NCBI RefSeq assembly: GCF_034424375.1
Contig: NZ_CP139965.1
Coordinates: 310,001-374,000 of the forward strand
Reading direction: 5' to 3'
Source: Paraburkholderia kururiensis
GTDB lineage: Bacteria > Pseudomonadota > Gammaproteobacteria > Burkholderiales > Burkholderiaceae
Length of the DNA stretch: 64,000 nt
Made by a program: the position numbers and the translations under genes. Below, piece after piece: positions 35,801 to 45,554 of the stretch. The notes beneath the pieces are model-generated. The model did no database searches, was not told where the DNA came from, and saw nothing but the letters and a program-made list of their open reading frames with translations. The number at the start of each line of letters is the position of its first letter. Positions within the stretch are counted from its first letter, which is position 1.

Positions 35801-35831
35801 AAAAAGCCGCCGCCCTTGCGGGGGCGGCGGC
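35801..35831 (-). terminator. Rho-independent terminator between fdnI and fdhE
   Basis: On the minus strand a 10-bp GC-rich stem (GCCGCCGCCC/GGGCGGCGGC) is followed by five U residues. It would reduce transcription from the structural genes fdnGHI into fdhE-selA-selB. Confidence 0.75.
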
Positions 35832-35888
35832 CTGCGATGCAGCGGCCGGCCGCCTCTAAAAACCGGCGGTACCGGCGCGGCGCCCGGC

Positions 35889-36515
35889 TTACTTGATGCT
35901 CTCGCGGAACCAGCGCGGATGATGCTTTCTCGCCCACCCGAGCGTGACCGTGCCGCGCACCATCGCCCCCAGCGAGCCCTTCACCCACAACGCCGCATAC
36001 ACGTGCACGACGATGCCGATGATGAGAACGAACGCGCTCACGGCATGCACGACAGCGGCAAGACGGATGACTTCGATCGGGAAGTAGAACGAGAAATAGC
36101 GCCGCCAGATCACGATGCCGCTCGCAAGCAACAGCAGCAGGCAGGCCACCATCACGAAGAATAGCAGCTTCTGTCCGGCGTTGTAGCGGCCGATGGCGGG
36201 CAGCTTGTCCTCACGATTGGCGAGCACGTCGTTCATCTGGCGCAACCACTGGTAGTCGCTTTCGTCCAGATAGTTGTGGTGCCAGAAACGCAGCGCCAGC
36301 ACGAGGAACGACACGAACATCACCACGCCGATGAACGGATGCAGAATGCGCGTCCACTGCCCGCCGCCCAAGAGCGCGGAGAGCCAGAACATCGACGGAT
36401 GGAACATCGCGAGGCCCGAAATCGCCAGCAGTACGAACGAGATCGCGGTGATCCAGTGGTTGGTGCGCTCGTTCGGCGTGTAACGCACGATCAGGTTGGG
36501 ATCAGTTTGTTTCAT
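35889..36515 (-). CDS. fdnI: Formate dehydrogenase cytochrome b subunit (gamma)
   Basis: 208-residue membrane subunit that passes electrons from the iron-sulfur subunit to quinone. There are four membrane helices (WITAISFVLLAISGLAMF, LHPFIGVVMFVSFLVLALRFWH, LLFFVMVACLLLLLASGIVIW, and AVVHAVSAFVLIIGIVVHVYAALWV). Candidate heme histidines lie in helix 1 flank, HPFIG, and the last helix. The start overlaps the end of fdnH by 14 nt. The symbol follows E. coli usage; fdoI is equally fitting. Confidence 0.93.
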   Translation of the reverse strand: MKQTDPNLIVRYTPNERTNHWITAISFVLLAISGLAMFHPSMFWLSALLGGGQWTRILHPFIGVVMFVSFLVLALRFWHHNYLDESDYQWLRQMNDVLANREDKLPAIGRYNAGQKLLFFVMVACLLLLLASGIVIWRRYFSFYFPIEVIRLAAVVHAVSAFVLIIGIVVHVYAALWVKGSLGAMVRGTVTLGWARKHHPRWFRESIK

Positions 36516-37437
36516 CGCTACGCTCCCGTCGTTCGCCCCGCAACTGCTCCGCTTCCTTGCGCGCGGACGCTTCTTCTTCCGGCGTCACCTCGTTCGGACC
36601 GACACGCGTGTAGTGGAAGAACCCGGCCAGCGCCGCAATGGCCATACCGGCCACGGCGAGCGGCTTGGCCACGCCCTTCCATAACTGCACGAGCGGACTG
36701 ATCTTCGGGTTATCCGGCAGACCGTGATAGAGCGAAGGCTGGTCCGCATGGTGCAGGACGTACATCACGTGCGTGCCGCCCACGCCTTGCGGATCGTAGA
36801 GGCCCGCATGCTCGAAGCCGCGCTCCTTGAGGTCCTCGATGCGCTCGGCCGCGTGCTGCTTCATGTCTTCCTTGGTGCCGAACACGATGGCCCCCGTCGG
36901 ACACGTCTTCACGCACGCCGGCTCCTGCCCCACGGCCACGCGATCCGAGCACAGCGTGCACTTGTACGCGCGGTTGTCCTGCTTCGAGATACGCGGAATG
37001 TTGAACGGGCAGCCCGTCACGCAGTAGCCGCAACCGATGCAGTTTTCCTCGTGAAAATCCACGATGCCGTTCGTGTACTGCACGATGGCGCCCGGCGAAG
37101 GACACGCCTTCAGACAGCCCGGATCTTCGCAGTGCATGCAGCCGTCCTTGCGGATCAGCCATTCGAGGTTGCCGTCCGGGTTCTCGTATTCGGAGAACCG
37201 CATCACGGTCCACGAATGCTCCGTGAGGTCGCGCGGATTGTCGTAGACGCCGGCGTTGGTGCCCACCTCGTCGCGCAGGTCGTTCCACTCCATGCACGCC
37301 GTCTGGCAGGCCTTGCAGCCGATGCACTTCGAGACGTCGATCAGTTTTGCGACGGTGCCGGTAACGGGCTCGCGCACAGCGGGAGGCTGCACGGTCGTGG
37401 CCGACTGGCGTTTGATATCGAGTGATTGCAGTGCCAT
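36502..37437 (-). CDS. fdnH: Formate dehydrogenase iron-sulfur subunit (beta)
   Basis: 311-residue electron-transfer subunit with four [4Fe-4S] sites. The cysteine motifs are CIGCKACQTACMEW, CMHCEDPGCLKACPSPGA, CIGCGYCVTGCPFNIP and CTLCSDR with CVKTCPTGA. A C-terminal membrane anchor (PLAVAGMAIAALAGFFHYTRVG) fixes it to the inner membrane next to the cytochrome. It starts 10 nt after the alpha subunit gene. Confidence 0.96.
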   Translation of the reverse strand: MALQSLDIKRQSATTVQPPAVREPVTGTVAKLIDVSKCIGCKACQTACMEWNDLRDEVGTNAGVYDNPRDLTEHSWTVMRFSEYENPDGNLEWLIRKDGCMHCEDPGCLKACPSPGAIVQYTNGIVDFHEENCIGCGYCVTGCPFNIPRISKQDNRAYKCTLCSDRVAVGQEPACVKTCPTGAIVFGTKEDMKQHAAERIEDLKERGFEHAGLYDPQGVGGTHVMYVLHHADQPSLYHGLPDNPKISPLVQLWKGVAKPLAVAGMAIAALAGFFHYTRVGPNEVTPEEEASARKEAEQLRGERRERSDETN

Positions 37438-37447
37438 GTCCGCCCCC

Positions 37448-40400
37448 TCAAGCCTTCTCGACTTTCACGAGGAACGACTTGAACTCGGGCGTCTGCGAAT
37501 TGCCGTCGCCGACTGCCGGCGTCAACGTATTCGCGAGATAGCCCGGCTTCGCCACGCCTGTGAAGCCCCAATGCAGCGGAATGCCCACGGTATGCACCTT
37601 GTGGCCGTCCACCATGAGCGGCTTGATCCGCTTCGTCACCACTGCCACTGCCTCGATATGACCGCGGTTGCTCGACACCTTCACGCGATCGCCCGCCACC
37701 ACGCCCACTTCGCTCGCCAGTTCCTCGCCGATCTCCACGAACTGCTGCGGCTGCACGATCGCGTTGAGCCGCGCGTGCTTGGTCCAGAAGTGGAAGTGCT
37801 CGGTCAGGCGATACGTCGTTGCGGCGTGCGGGAAATCCTTGGCTTTCCCGAACGATGCGCGGTCGTCCGGAAACACGCGTGCCGCCGGATTGTTCGTGGC
37901 CTGCGCGTTCTGCGGATGCAGCGGGTTGTAGCCGAGCGGCGTTTCGAACGGCTCGTAGTGCTCGGGGAACGGACCTTCGTTCATGCCGTCGCGGGCAAAG
38001 AAGCGCGCCACGCCTTCCGGATTCATGATGAACGGACCCATGCCCGTGTCGGGCGACTCGTCGGCCTTGTAGTCGGGCACGTCGGCACCGCTCCACGCCG
38101 CGCCGTTCCACGCGATCAGCTTGCGCGTGGGATCGAACGGCTTGCCGGCCGGGTCGCACGATGCACGGTTGTACAGAATGCGCCGGTTCGCGGGCCACGC
38201 CCACGCCCAGTTCAGCGTCTGACCGATGCCCGTCGGGTCCGAGTTGTCGCGCCGTCCCATCTGGTTGCCGGCCTGGGTCCACGCACCGCAGAAGATCCAG
38301 CAGCCGCTCGCGGTGCTGCCGTCGTCCTTCAGTTGCGCGAAGCCGGCCAGTTGCTCGCCCTTCTTCACGAGCACCTTGGTCGCGTCTTTCGGATCGGGCA
38401 GATCGGCGAGCGCCTTGCCGTTGAACTCTTTGGCGAGTTCTTCAGGCGTCGGGCTTGCAGGGTTCGCGTAGGGCCAGCTCAACTTGACGATGGGCTCGGG
38501 CAGCTTGCCGCCGTCCTTGTTGTACGCGGCGCGCAGACGCAGGAACAGCCCCGACATGATCTCGAGATCGCTGCGCGCTTCGCCGGGCGGCTCCACGCCC
38601 TTCCAGTGCCATTGCAGCACGCGGCCCGAATTCACGAGCGAGCCGTTTTCTTCCGCAAAGCACGTGGTGGGCAGACGGAAAACTTCGGTCTGGATAGCCG
38701 ATGAATCCACGTCGTTGTACTCACCGAAGTTCTTCCAGAACTCCGACGTTTCCGTGGCGAGCGGGTCCATGATGACGAGCCACTTCAGCTTGGCCAGCGC
38801 CGCCGCGTTCTTCGCCTTGTTGGGCGCCGCCGCGAGCGGATTGAAGCCCTGCGCGATGAAGCCGTTCATCTTGCCCTGATGCATCAGCTCGAACGCCTGC
38901 AGCAGGTCGTAGGACTTGTCGAGCTTGGGCAGCCAGTCGTAGCCCCAGTTGTTCTCGGCGGTGGCCGCGTCGCCCCACCACGACTTCATGAAGCTCACGA
39001 AGAAGGCGCGGTAGTTCTTCCAGTAGCTGAGCTGGTTCGGACGCAGCGGCTGCTGCGCGCGCTTCGCGATGTACGCCTCGTAGTCCTGCTCCGCTTCGGT
39101 CGGCAACGTCATGTAGCCGGGCAGCAGGTTCGACATCAGGCCGAGGTCCGTCAGGCCCTGGATGTTCGAGTGCCCGCGCAGCGCGTTCATGCCGCCGCCC
39201 GCAATGCCGATGTTGCCGAGCAGCAGCTGCACCATCGCGCCCGTGCGGATCATCTGCGCGCCCACCGAGTGATGCGTCCAGCCGAGTGCGTAGAGCACCG
39301 TGCCGGCGCGGCCCGGCTGCGCCGTCGTGGCGAGCATCTCGCAGACTTTCAGGAACTTGTCCTTCGGCGTGCCGCAGACCTTCTCCACCATCTCGGGCGT
39401 GTAGCGCGAGTAGTGCTGCTTGAGCAGGTTATAGACGCAGCGCGGATGCTGCATCGTTTCGTCGACCTTCACGAAGCCGTCGTCGCCGCGCTCGTAGTCC
39501 CACGACGATTTGTCCGCGTAGGTGTGCTTCTGCGCGTCGTAGCCGGAGTAGATGCCGTCGTTGAAGGCGAAGTCTTCGCGCACGATGAACGTGAAGTCCG
39601 TGTAGTTCTTCACGTACTCGTGCTGGATCTTGTCGTTCGTCAGCAGGTAGTTGATGACCCCACCGAGGAATGCGATGTCCGTGCCGGTGCGAATGGGCGC
39701 GTAGTAGTCGGCGACCGACGCCGTGCGCGTAAAGCGCGGGTCGACCACGATCAGGCGCGCCTTGCGGTGCGCCTTCGCCTCGGTGACCCATTTGAAGCCG
39801 CATGGGTGCGCCTCGGCTGCATTGCCGCCCATCACCAGGATTACGTCTGCGTTCTTGATGTCGACCCAATGGTTCGTCATCGCGCCGCGGCCAAACGTCG
39901 GGGCAAGACCTGCCACCGTCGGGCCGTGTCAGACACGTGCCTGGTTGTCGAACGCGAGCATCCCCAGACTGCGGATCGTCTTGTGAGTCAGATAACCCAC
40001 TTCGTTGCTGCCCGCCGACGCGGCCAGCATGCCGGTGGTGAGCCAGCGATTGACCTTCTTGCCGTCCGCGGTGGCCTCGACGAAATTCGCGTCGCGGTCC
40101 GCCTTCATGAGCTTCGCGATGCGGTCGAGGGCGTCTTCCCACGAAATGCGCTGCCACTTGTCCGAACCGGCGGCACGGTACTCGGGGTACTTGAGACGGC
40201 TCGGGCTGTGGATGAAATCGATGAGACTCGCGCCCTTCGGGCACAGCGTGCCGCGATTGACGGGGTGGTCCGGGTCGCCCTCGATGTGGATGATGCTCGC
40301 GGTGGCGTTCTTGGCGCCGTCCCCGAGACCGTACATCAGGATGCCGCAGCCCACGGAGCAGTACGGGCAGGTATTGCGGGTTTCAGTGGTACGCGCCAGT

Positions 40401-40519
40401 TTGTACTGACGAACCTCCGCAACCGCGCTCTCAGGGGAAAAGCCCATGAGCGCAAGACTCGATCCGGCGAGCGTGGTTGTGGTGATCTTCAGAAACTGGC
40501 GCCGGGACATTTGCAACAT
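37448..40519 (-). CDS. fdnG: Formate dehydrogenase alpha subunit, selenoprotein (molybdopterin enzyme)
   Basis: Catalytic subunit of respiratory formate dehydrogenase (formate to CO2), 1023 residues including selenocysteine. An in-frame UGA at 39929-39931 is codon 197, against Sec196 in E. coli FdnG, in the context RV-Sec-HGPTVAGLAPTFGRGAM. Simple ORF calling splits the gene there into 40519-39929 and 39916-37448. A Tat signal (MSRRQFLK) exports the folded enzyme. Cys51, Cys54, Cys58 and Cys93 bind the [4Fe-4S] cluster. The rest is the molybdopterin-binding domain set. A SECIS hairpin follows the UGA at once. It heads the fdnGHI-fdhE-selAB group on the minus strand; 37 nt upstream there is only an imperfect FNR-like site. 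Confidence 0.97.
39899..39931 (-). promoter_or_regulatory. Bacterial SECIS element with its UGA codon
   Basis: Counting from the U of UGA, bases 14-16 (CGG) pair with 31-33 (CCG), U17 is bulged, 18-21 (GGCA) pair with 27-30 (UGCC), and the loop is GGUCU. The bulged U17 and the loop guanines match the E. coli fdnG/fdhF elements bound by SelB. Confidence 0.93.
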
Positions 40520-40916
40520 AGTCGTCCTCGGCTTCTGGTTATTGAGTGTGAATCAAAAGTATAGGTCGTCTCTTACAAAAACGTCAGCAAGCCGGCACAC
40601 GTGAAGCGACCCGCCGGCCGGGCGAGACGGGCCGAACGATAGCACGACACAAAGACACTCGCTTTTTTGCCGGCAAGCCCGGTGGGTGGACGTAGCGCGG
40701 GCTTCGGACACGCCTGTGCTGTCGTGCAGCAAAATGGTCGGACGGCGCGGTCCGCAACCTGTGCGTTGCCGCGCGCCGTGCATGGCCTGCATGACGTCAA
40801 GGCCGAGACCTTGCCGCTTATATACAGTGGAGCATGCGGACACCTTGGGTCTCCGCTTTGCTCTGGACTCGTGCAAGACCACTGGACGGCGCCCTGCCTC
40901 GCCGCGAAGGAACACC
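40520..40916. other. Divergent intergenic region, fdnG/YihY
   Basis: Contains the promoters of the formate dehydrogenase operon (minus) and the YihY-like gene (plus). No additional gene is supported. A 15-base TTGAT-N5-CTCAA site lies on the minus strand at about 40543-40557, one base too wide for a standard FNR box. Confidence 0.45.
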
Positions 40917-42362
40917 ATGGACACGCTTTCCCCGGACCGGATTCAGTCCGCCGCGCGCAAAGAAGCCTCGTGGGCAATCGGCGCGTTCAAAAAGTTCTCC
41001 GACGATCGCTGCACTTCGCTTGCGGCGAGCATCGCGTTCTACTCGGCCTTTTCGCTCGCGCCCACCCTCGTGATGGTGATTGCGGTGGCAGGCTGGTTCT
41101 TCGGTACCGACACCGCACGCAGCGAGCTCTTCGACCAGGTGCGCATGGTGCTCGGCAACGATGCGTCCGCGGCCATCACGACCATCGTCGAGAACGCCCA
41201 TCGCAGCAAGAACGCGGGCAACGTGGCGGCCCTCATCTCGTTCTCGATGCTCGCCATCGGCGCCTCGGCGACCTTCTCGTCGCTCAATACGGCGCTCAAC
41301 ATCGTGTGGCCGCCGCCCCCCGGTGCGCGACCCTCGACAGTGCTCGCCCTCGTGCGCGTGCGGCTCATCTCGTTCAGTCTCGTGCTGGGCGTCGCGTTTC
41401 TGCTGATCGTCTCGCTCGTGCTCGATACCGCCATTACGTTCGTCGGCGAGATGCTGGGGGCGGCTTCACCCTACGTCGTGATCGGCGATCTGTTGCAGCT
41501 CGGCGTGGGGCTGCTGGTGCTCGCCGTCGCCTTCGCCGCGCTGCTCAAGTTTCTGCCCGATGCGCCGGTGCGCTGGCGCGATGCGATTGTGGGCGGTGCG
41601 GTAGCGGCCGTGCTGTTCACGGCGGGCAAGAAGCTCTTTGCGCTGTACCTCGCGCACGCCGGCATGGCGAGCGCATTCGGCGCGGCCGGGTCGCTGGCGG
41701 TGCTGCTCATGTGGCTGTACTTCTCGGCGGCTGTGTTGCTGCTCGGCGCCGAATTCGCGGCGGCACGCGGACGGCTGCACGATCCGCGCGGCGCCTGGGG
41801 CAGCCAGGACAACGTGCCGCCGGGAAGCCGGGCCAAGCTGGCGTCGGTGCTCGCGGCATCCACGGTTGCCGGGAGCGTGCGAAGGTCGGATGGGGGTGCG
41901 CCGCGGGCGGTGGACGGGGTGACGAGGGCAGCAGCGGCAGCCGGGGGACGTGGGGAAACGAAGGAGTGGGGCGTGCGTGCTGCACGGACCAGTCTAGCCA
42001 CTCAGACTGCCCATGGCGCCGACCACGGCGCGCGTCCCACCCCGCTATATACGAAGGACAACAAAGCGCGCTTCGCGGTGCGCGTAGTGCGGGTGGGCCG
42101 CACGGCAATCGGCATGGAGCGCAAAGCGACGCGAGCGGCGGCCGACGCCATCGTTCAATCGGGCCGCGCCGCTGCAGCGGCAAATCGGTATGTGAAGCGG
42201 CACCCCTGGACGTCGGTCCTGCTTGCCACGGGGGCCGCGCTGTTCATGACAGCGGCAAGGAGTCGCCTCGCCGGCGGCGAACGCCGTGTCGATAACAAGC
42301 CCGCCCCTTCGAACCGCCGACATGGCGACGATGCCGAGGCTGCATGGCCGCGCAAGCGGTGA
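40917..42362 (+). CDS. YihY/UPF0761-family inner-membrane protein with long C-terminal tail
   Basis: 481 residues. Residues 1-290 form the six-helix YihY domain (SLAASIAFYSAFSLAPTLVMVIAVAGWFFG, IGASATFSSLNTALNIVW, LLVLAVAFAALLKFLPDAPVRWRDAIVGGAVAAVLF, FGAAGSLAVLLMWLYFSAAVLLLGAEFAAARG). The family was once called RNase BN by mistake and its role is not established. The remaining 190 residues are a polar Ala/Arg/Gly-rich tail plus one late hydrophobic segment (WTSVLLATGAALFMTAA), which is unusual. AAGG is near the ATG at 40917. Confidence 0.85.
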   Translation: MDTLSPDRIQSAARKEASWAIGAFKKFSDDRCTSLAASIAFYSAFSLAPTLVMVIAVAGWFFGTDTARSELFDQVRMVLGNDASAAITTIVENAHRSKNAGNVAALISFSMLAIGASATFSSLNTALNIVWPPPPGARPSTVLALVRVRLISFSLVLGVAFLLIVSLVLDTAITFVGEMLGAASPYVVIGDLLQLGVGLLVLAVAFAALLKFLPDAPVRWRDAIVGGAVAAVLFTAGKKLFALYLAHAGMASAFGAAGSLAVLLMWLYFSAAVLLLGAEFAAARGRLHDPRGAWGSQDNVPPGSRAKLASVLAASTVAGSVRRSDGGAPRAVDGVTRAAAAAGGRGETKEWGVRAARTSLATQTAHGADHGARPTPLYTKDNKARFAVRVVRVGRTAIGMERKATRAAADAIVQSGRAAAAANRYVKRHPWTSVLLATGAALFMTAARSRLAGGERRVDNKPAPSNRRHGDDAEAAWPRKR

Positions 42363-42736
42363 GAGACCTTCCGGCATCTTGAGACAGGTCAACGCCGGCG
42401 CAGGCGGTCGAATCGCCAGCGAAACGGCGTACGGCGGTTTGTTAGCGGCTCCTTAATACAGTGGCGGCTGGCGTCAAGAATTCATTTCATTCGACTTTCA
42501 TTTGCGTGAGTTGCCAGACCAATTTCACCGCGTCACTGTGCGCAAAACAACAATAATGTACAAATGAGAGAGAGTGTTGCGAGATACGCAATTATCGCGA
42601 ACACGCTTTATATACAAGGCTTTGTGCATGTTGTTACATTTTGGCTACACTCAATTTTTTTCAGTTCTTGCCGTTGTACGGCCTGCGTTATTCTCCATCG
42701 CGCAACAACAAATCAATCATCTGCGTGGAGAAATGG
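42363..42736. other. Porin upstream region
   Basis: A 374-base, comparatively AT-rich leader with no gene. AT-rich stretches near 42600-42660 probably include the porin promoter, but no pair of boxes with good spacing could be fixed. Confidence 0.45.
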
Positions 42737-43900
42737 ATGAAAAAGCTTACACTTTCGACCCTCTCGCTGGCCCTGCTCGGCGCTGCCGGCGCAGCGCACG
42801 CTCAAAGCAGCGTCACCCTGTACGGCGTGATCGACGAGTCGTTCCAGTACGTGCACAACGCCGACTCGAACAACAACAGCCTGTATCACCTGATCGGCGG
42901 CAACCTGCAAGGTAACCGCTGGGGCCTGAAGGGTCAGGAAGACCTGGGCGGTGGCCTGAAGGCGATCTTCCAATTGGAAAACGGCTTCGACATCAACACC
43001 GGCAAGCTTGGTCAAGGTAGCCGCATGTTTGGTCGTCAGGCATACGTCGGCCTGACGCACGACACGTACGGTACGCTCACGTTCGGCCGCCAGTACGACC
43101 CGGTGGTCGACCTGGTTCAACCGCTGACCGCCGACAACTACTGGGGTTCCACGTTCACGACCCCGGGCGACGTCGACAACAACGACAACAGCTCGCGTAC
43201 CAACAGCGCCGTCAAGTACACGTCGCCCGTGTACGCCGGCTTCCAGTTCGAAGCGTTCTACGCGTTCGGCGGCGTGGCAGGTTCGACGGGTTCGGGCCAG
43301 ACGTGGTCGGCTGCAGCAACGTACGCGAACGGTCCGTTCAGCGTGGCTGCCGGCTACATCGTCATGGACAACGCGAGCACGCTGGCTGGCCGTGGCTTCG
43401 TTGCCGCAACGGCGACGCCCGCAGGCTGGGGCTCGGGTGTGACGTCGGATGCGACGTTCGATTCGTCGGTGAACAGCGCGTTTGCATCGGCCAAGTCGAT
43501 CAACATCGCCTCGGTTGCGCTGCAATACGTGGTTGGCCCGTTCACGGCCGGCGCACGTTATAGCAACGCGATGTACAAGCCGGACGGCTATTCGAGCTTC
43601 ACGGCAACGGAGCGTTACGACGTTGGCGCTGGCTTCGTGAACTACCAGCTCACGCCGGCAGCTCTGGTGGGCCTTGGCTACACCTTCACGCATGGCAAGG
43701 GCAACGGTGCGTCGAAGACGTATAACCAGATCTCCCTGGGTGGCGACTACAACCTGTCGAAGCGCACGGACGTGTACCTGGTTGGCGCATACCAGCGTGC
43801 CAGCGGCAACGGTGTGACGGCATCCGTCGCCGACTACGGCTACGACTCCAACGCCCGCTCGTCGGAAATCGTCAGCCTGGGTATCCGCCACAAGTTCTAA
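42737..43900 (+). CDS. General outer-membrane porin (Gram-negative porin family)
   Basis: 387-residue trimeric porin. The signal peptide MKKLTLSTLSLALLGAAGAAHA is followed by QSSVTLYGVIDESFQYV, the standard Burkholderiales porin start. EDLGGGLKAIFQLENGFDINTG, MFGRQAYVGLTHDTYGTLTFGRQYDPVVD, LGYTFTHGKG and the terminal strand SLGIRHKF are typical. GGAG precedes the ATG at 42737. Codon use looks strongly biased, as for an abundant protein. A terminator follows. Confidence 0.96.
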   Translation: MKKLTLSTLSLALLGAAGAAHAQSSVTLYGVIDESFQYVHNADSNNNSLYHLIGGNLQGNRWGLKGQEDLGGGLKAIFQLENGFDINTGKLGQGSRMFGRQAYVGLTHDTYGTLTFGRQYDPVVDLVQPLTADNYWGSTFTTPGDVDNNDNSSRTNSAVKYTSPVYAGFQFEAFYAFGGVAGSTGSGQTWSAAATYANGPFSVAAGYIVMDNASTLAGRGFVAATATPAGWGSGVTSDATFDSSVNSAFASAKSINIASVALQYVVGPFTAGARYSNAMYKPDGYSSFTATERYDVGAGFVNYQLTPAALVGLGYTFTHGKGNGASKTYNQISLGGDYNLSKRTDVYLVGAYQRASGNGVTASVADYGYDSNARSSEIVSLGIRHKF

Positions 43901-43940
43901 TCGAACTTCGTGCGAAGCTGCGGCGAAACACTGCCGCAGC

Positions 43941-43976
43941 AAAAAAGCCAGCCTCTTCGGCTGGCTTTTTTCTTTT
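43941..43976. terminator. Rho-independent terminator, porin gene
   Basis: AAGCCAGCC and GGCTGGCTT form a perfect stem around a UCUUC loop, with A-run before and T-run after. It can work for the porin gene and for the convergent Anbu gene. Confidence 0.92.
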
Positions 43977-44024
43977 CTGCGCCCGGTCTGGTTCTACACC
44001 GGCAAACGCGTCGTACGTAGCGCG

Positions 44025-44930
44025 CTAGCGCTGCGCCTTCACCTTGTCCGCCTGCGCAAGCGTCTGCGCCGGCTGCGCGGGCACCTCGCGCGCCTCGCCG
44101 GTGGCGGGCAGCACGACGGGCGCACGGCCGCGCTGCTGCAGCGGCACAGCCTCGGGGCTCTCCCACGCCGGGTCCGGAATCTCCGCGAACACCTGGCGCA
44201 ACTGCTCGCCCCAGGTACGGTGAATCATGTCGAAGTACGCGTTGTCATGGTCGATCGTGACGAAGCGCGTCACGCGCAGCGCGTTCGCTTCGTACACGAG
44301 CAGATCGAGCGGCAGCCCCACCGAAAGATTCGAGCGCAACGTGGAATCCATCGAGATCAGCGCGCACTTCGCTGCCTCGTCGAGAGGCGTGGAAGGCGTC
44401 AGCACGCGGTCGATGATCGGCTTGCCGTACTTCGATTCGCCAATCTGGAAATACGGATTCACGTCCGACGATTCGATGAAGTTGCCTGCCGCGTAGATCA
44501 TGAAAAGGCGCGGACGCTGCGCGAAGCTCGTACCCGCATGGACGGCGCCTTCGCCCTCGACGCGCGGCGAGGCGATCTGGCCGCCCAGGATGAAGCTGCA
44601 ATTGAAGTCGACGCCGAACTCCTGCAGCGAGCGCGCCTCGTGCTGATAGACCTCGCGCACGGCGTCGCCCACCACACGCGCGGCCTCGGTCATGCTGGAA
44701 GCCGTCCAGAGCGTAGGACGGCCCGCGGGCGTCGCCTCTTTCAGCACGTGGAGGACTGCCTGCGTCAGCGAGAGATTGCCGGCGCCCATCAGCACGAGCA
44801 ACCGCTCGCCGGGCTGCTCGAACACCGACATCTTGCGCGCCGTGCTGATGTGATCGACGCCCGCGTTGGTTCGCGTATCCGACAGGAACACGAGTCCCTC
44901 ATCCACGCACATCGCCACACAGTAAGTCAT
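44025..44930 (-). CDS. Anbu/BPH proteasome-type peptidase
   Basis: 301-residue Ntn-hydrolase related to HslV and proteasome beta subunits. After Met removal the catalytic Thr is at position 2 (MTYCVAMCVDEGLVFLSDTRTNAGVD), with Asp18 and Lys33 (RKMSVF) completing the site. A start at 44930 is required to expose this Thr; the longer frame to 45083 would bury it. Anbu forms a spiral self-compartmentalised peptidase. The usual partners (ATP-grasp, alpha-E and transglutaminase-like genes) are not adjacent. The C-terminal 50 residues are a Pro/Ala/Gln-rich tail. Confidence 0.93.
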   Translation of the reverse strand: MTYCVAMCVDEGLVFLSDTRTNAGVDHISTARKMSVFEQPGERLLVLMGAGNLSLTQAVLHVLKEATPAGRPTLWTASSMTEAARVVGDAVREVYQHEARSLQEFGVDFNCSFILGGQIASPRVEGEGAVHAGTSFAQRPRLFMIYAAGNFIESSDVNPYFQIGESKYGKPIIDRVLTPSTPLDEAAKCALISMDSTLRSNLSVGLPLDLLVYEANALRVTRFVTIDHDNAYFDMIHRTWGEQLRQVFAEIPDPAWESPEAVPLQQRGRAPVVLPATGEAREVPAQPAQTLAQADKVKAQR

Positions 44931-45038
44931 GAATCTGTCCCGCCCAAAGCCAATAATCACGGCATTGTACCGCCGCACCACCGCGGTCCCGAGGCCTGCC
45001 GCAAAGGGACTTTCCCGAAGCCGGGCGACACCGGCCAA

Positions 45039-45072
45039 GAAAAATCCCCGCGGGCATGCACCCGCGGGGATT
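45039..45072 (-). terminator. Rho-independent terminator of the HU-like gene
   Basis: On the minus strand a perfect 12-bp stem AATCCCCGCGGG/CCCGCGGGGATT with a six-base loop is followed by a run of U. It lies about 40 nt after the HU-like stop. Confidence 0.92.
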
Positions 45073-45113
45073 GCTTGAAGCATGCCGGCGACGATGCGCC
45101 GGCGCAGCCGTCA

Positions 45114-45554
45114 TCAGGCCGCTGCGTCCTTCAGCTTCTTCAGCGCACGTGCCTTCACGCGAACCGAAGCGGGCTTCGCCGGGAACCAGCGCTCCTGGCC
45201 CGTGAACGGGTCTTTGCCGAAGCGCTTCTTCTTCGCCGGCACAGCCTGCACGACGATCTTCAGAAGACCCGACAGCGTGAACTCGCCTGCGCCCTTCTTG
45301 TGCACGGAACCGAGAATGGTGTCCTCGAGTGCGCCGAGCACGGCCTTCACGGCCTTCACTTCGACTGCGGCACGCTCTGCAATGTGAGCAGCCAGCGAGG
45401 CCTTCGTGAAGGTGTCCTTGATCGGCGACGGAACGCCGGACGCCTTCACGGCGACCTTCTTAGCTGCAGCCTGCTTTGCGGGCACTTTCTTCGCGGCAAC
45501 CTTCTTGGCCGGGGCAGCGGCCTTCTTGGCCACTTTCTTTGCGGAAGTCGGCAT
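45114..45554 (-). CDS. HU-family DNA-binding protein with histone H1-like tail
   Basis: 146 residues. The first 45 are Ala/Lys/Val repeats (AKKVAKKAAAPAKKVAAKK), resembling eukaryotic H1 tails. From about residue 47 an HU/IHF fold follows (IKDTFTKASLAAHIAERAAVEVKAVKAVL, GEFTLSGLLKIVVQAVPAKKKRFGKDPFTGQER). It should bind DNA and compact the nucleoid. AGGAGA precedes the ATG at 45554. Such fusions are common in Burkholderiales. Confidence 0.93.
   Translation of the reverse strand: MPTSAKKVAKKAAAPAKKVAAKKVPAKQAAAKKVAVKASGVPSPIKDTFTKASLAAHIAERAAVEVKAVKAVLGALEDTILGSVHKKGAGEFTLSGLLKIVVQAVPAKKKRFGKDPFTGQERWFPAKPASVRVKARALKKLKDAAA

Noticed and set aside
40543..40557. FNR-like box TTGAT-N5-CTCAA upstream of fdnG
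   Set aside because: The spacing is one base too wide and the second half-site has a mismatch; kept only as a remark because anaerobic control of formate dehydrogenase would make sense.
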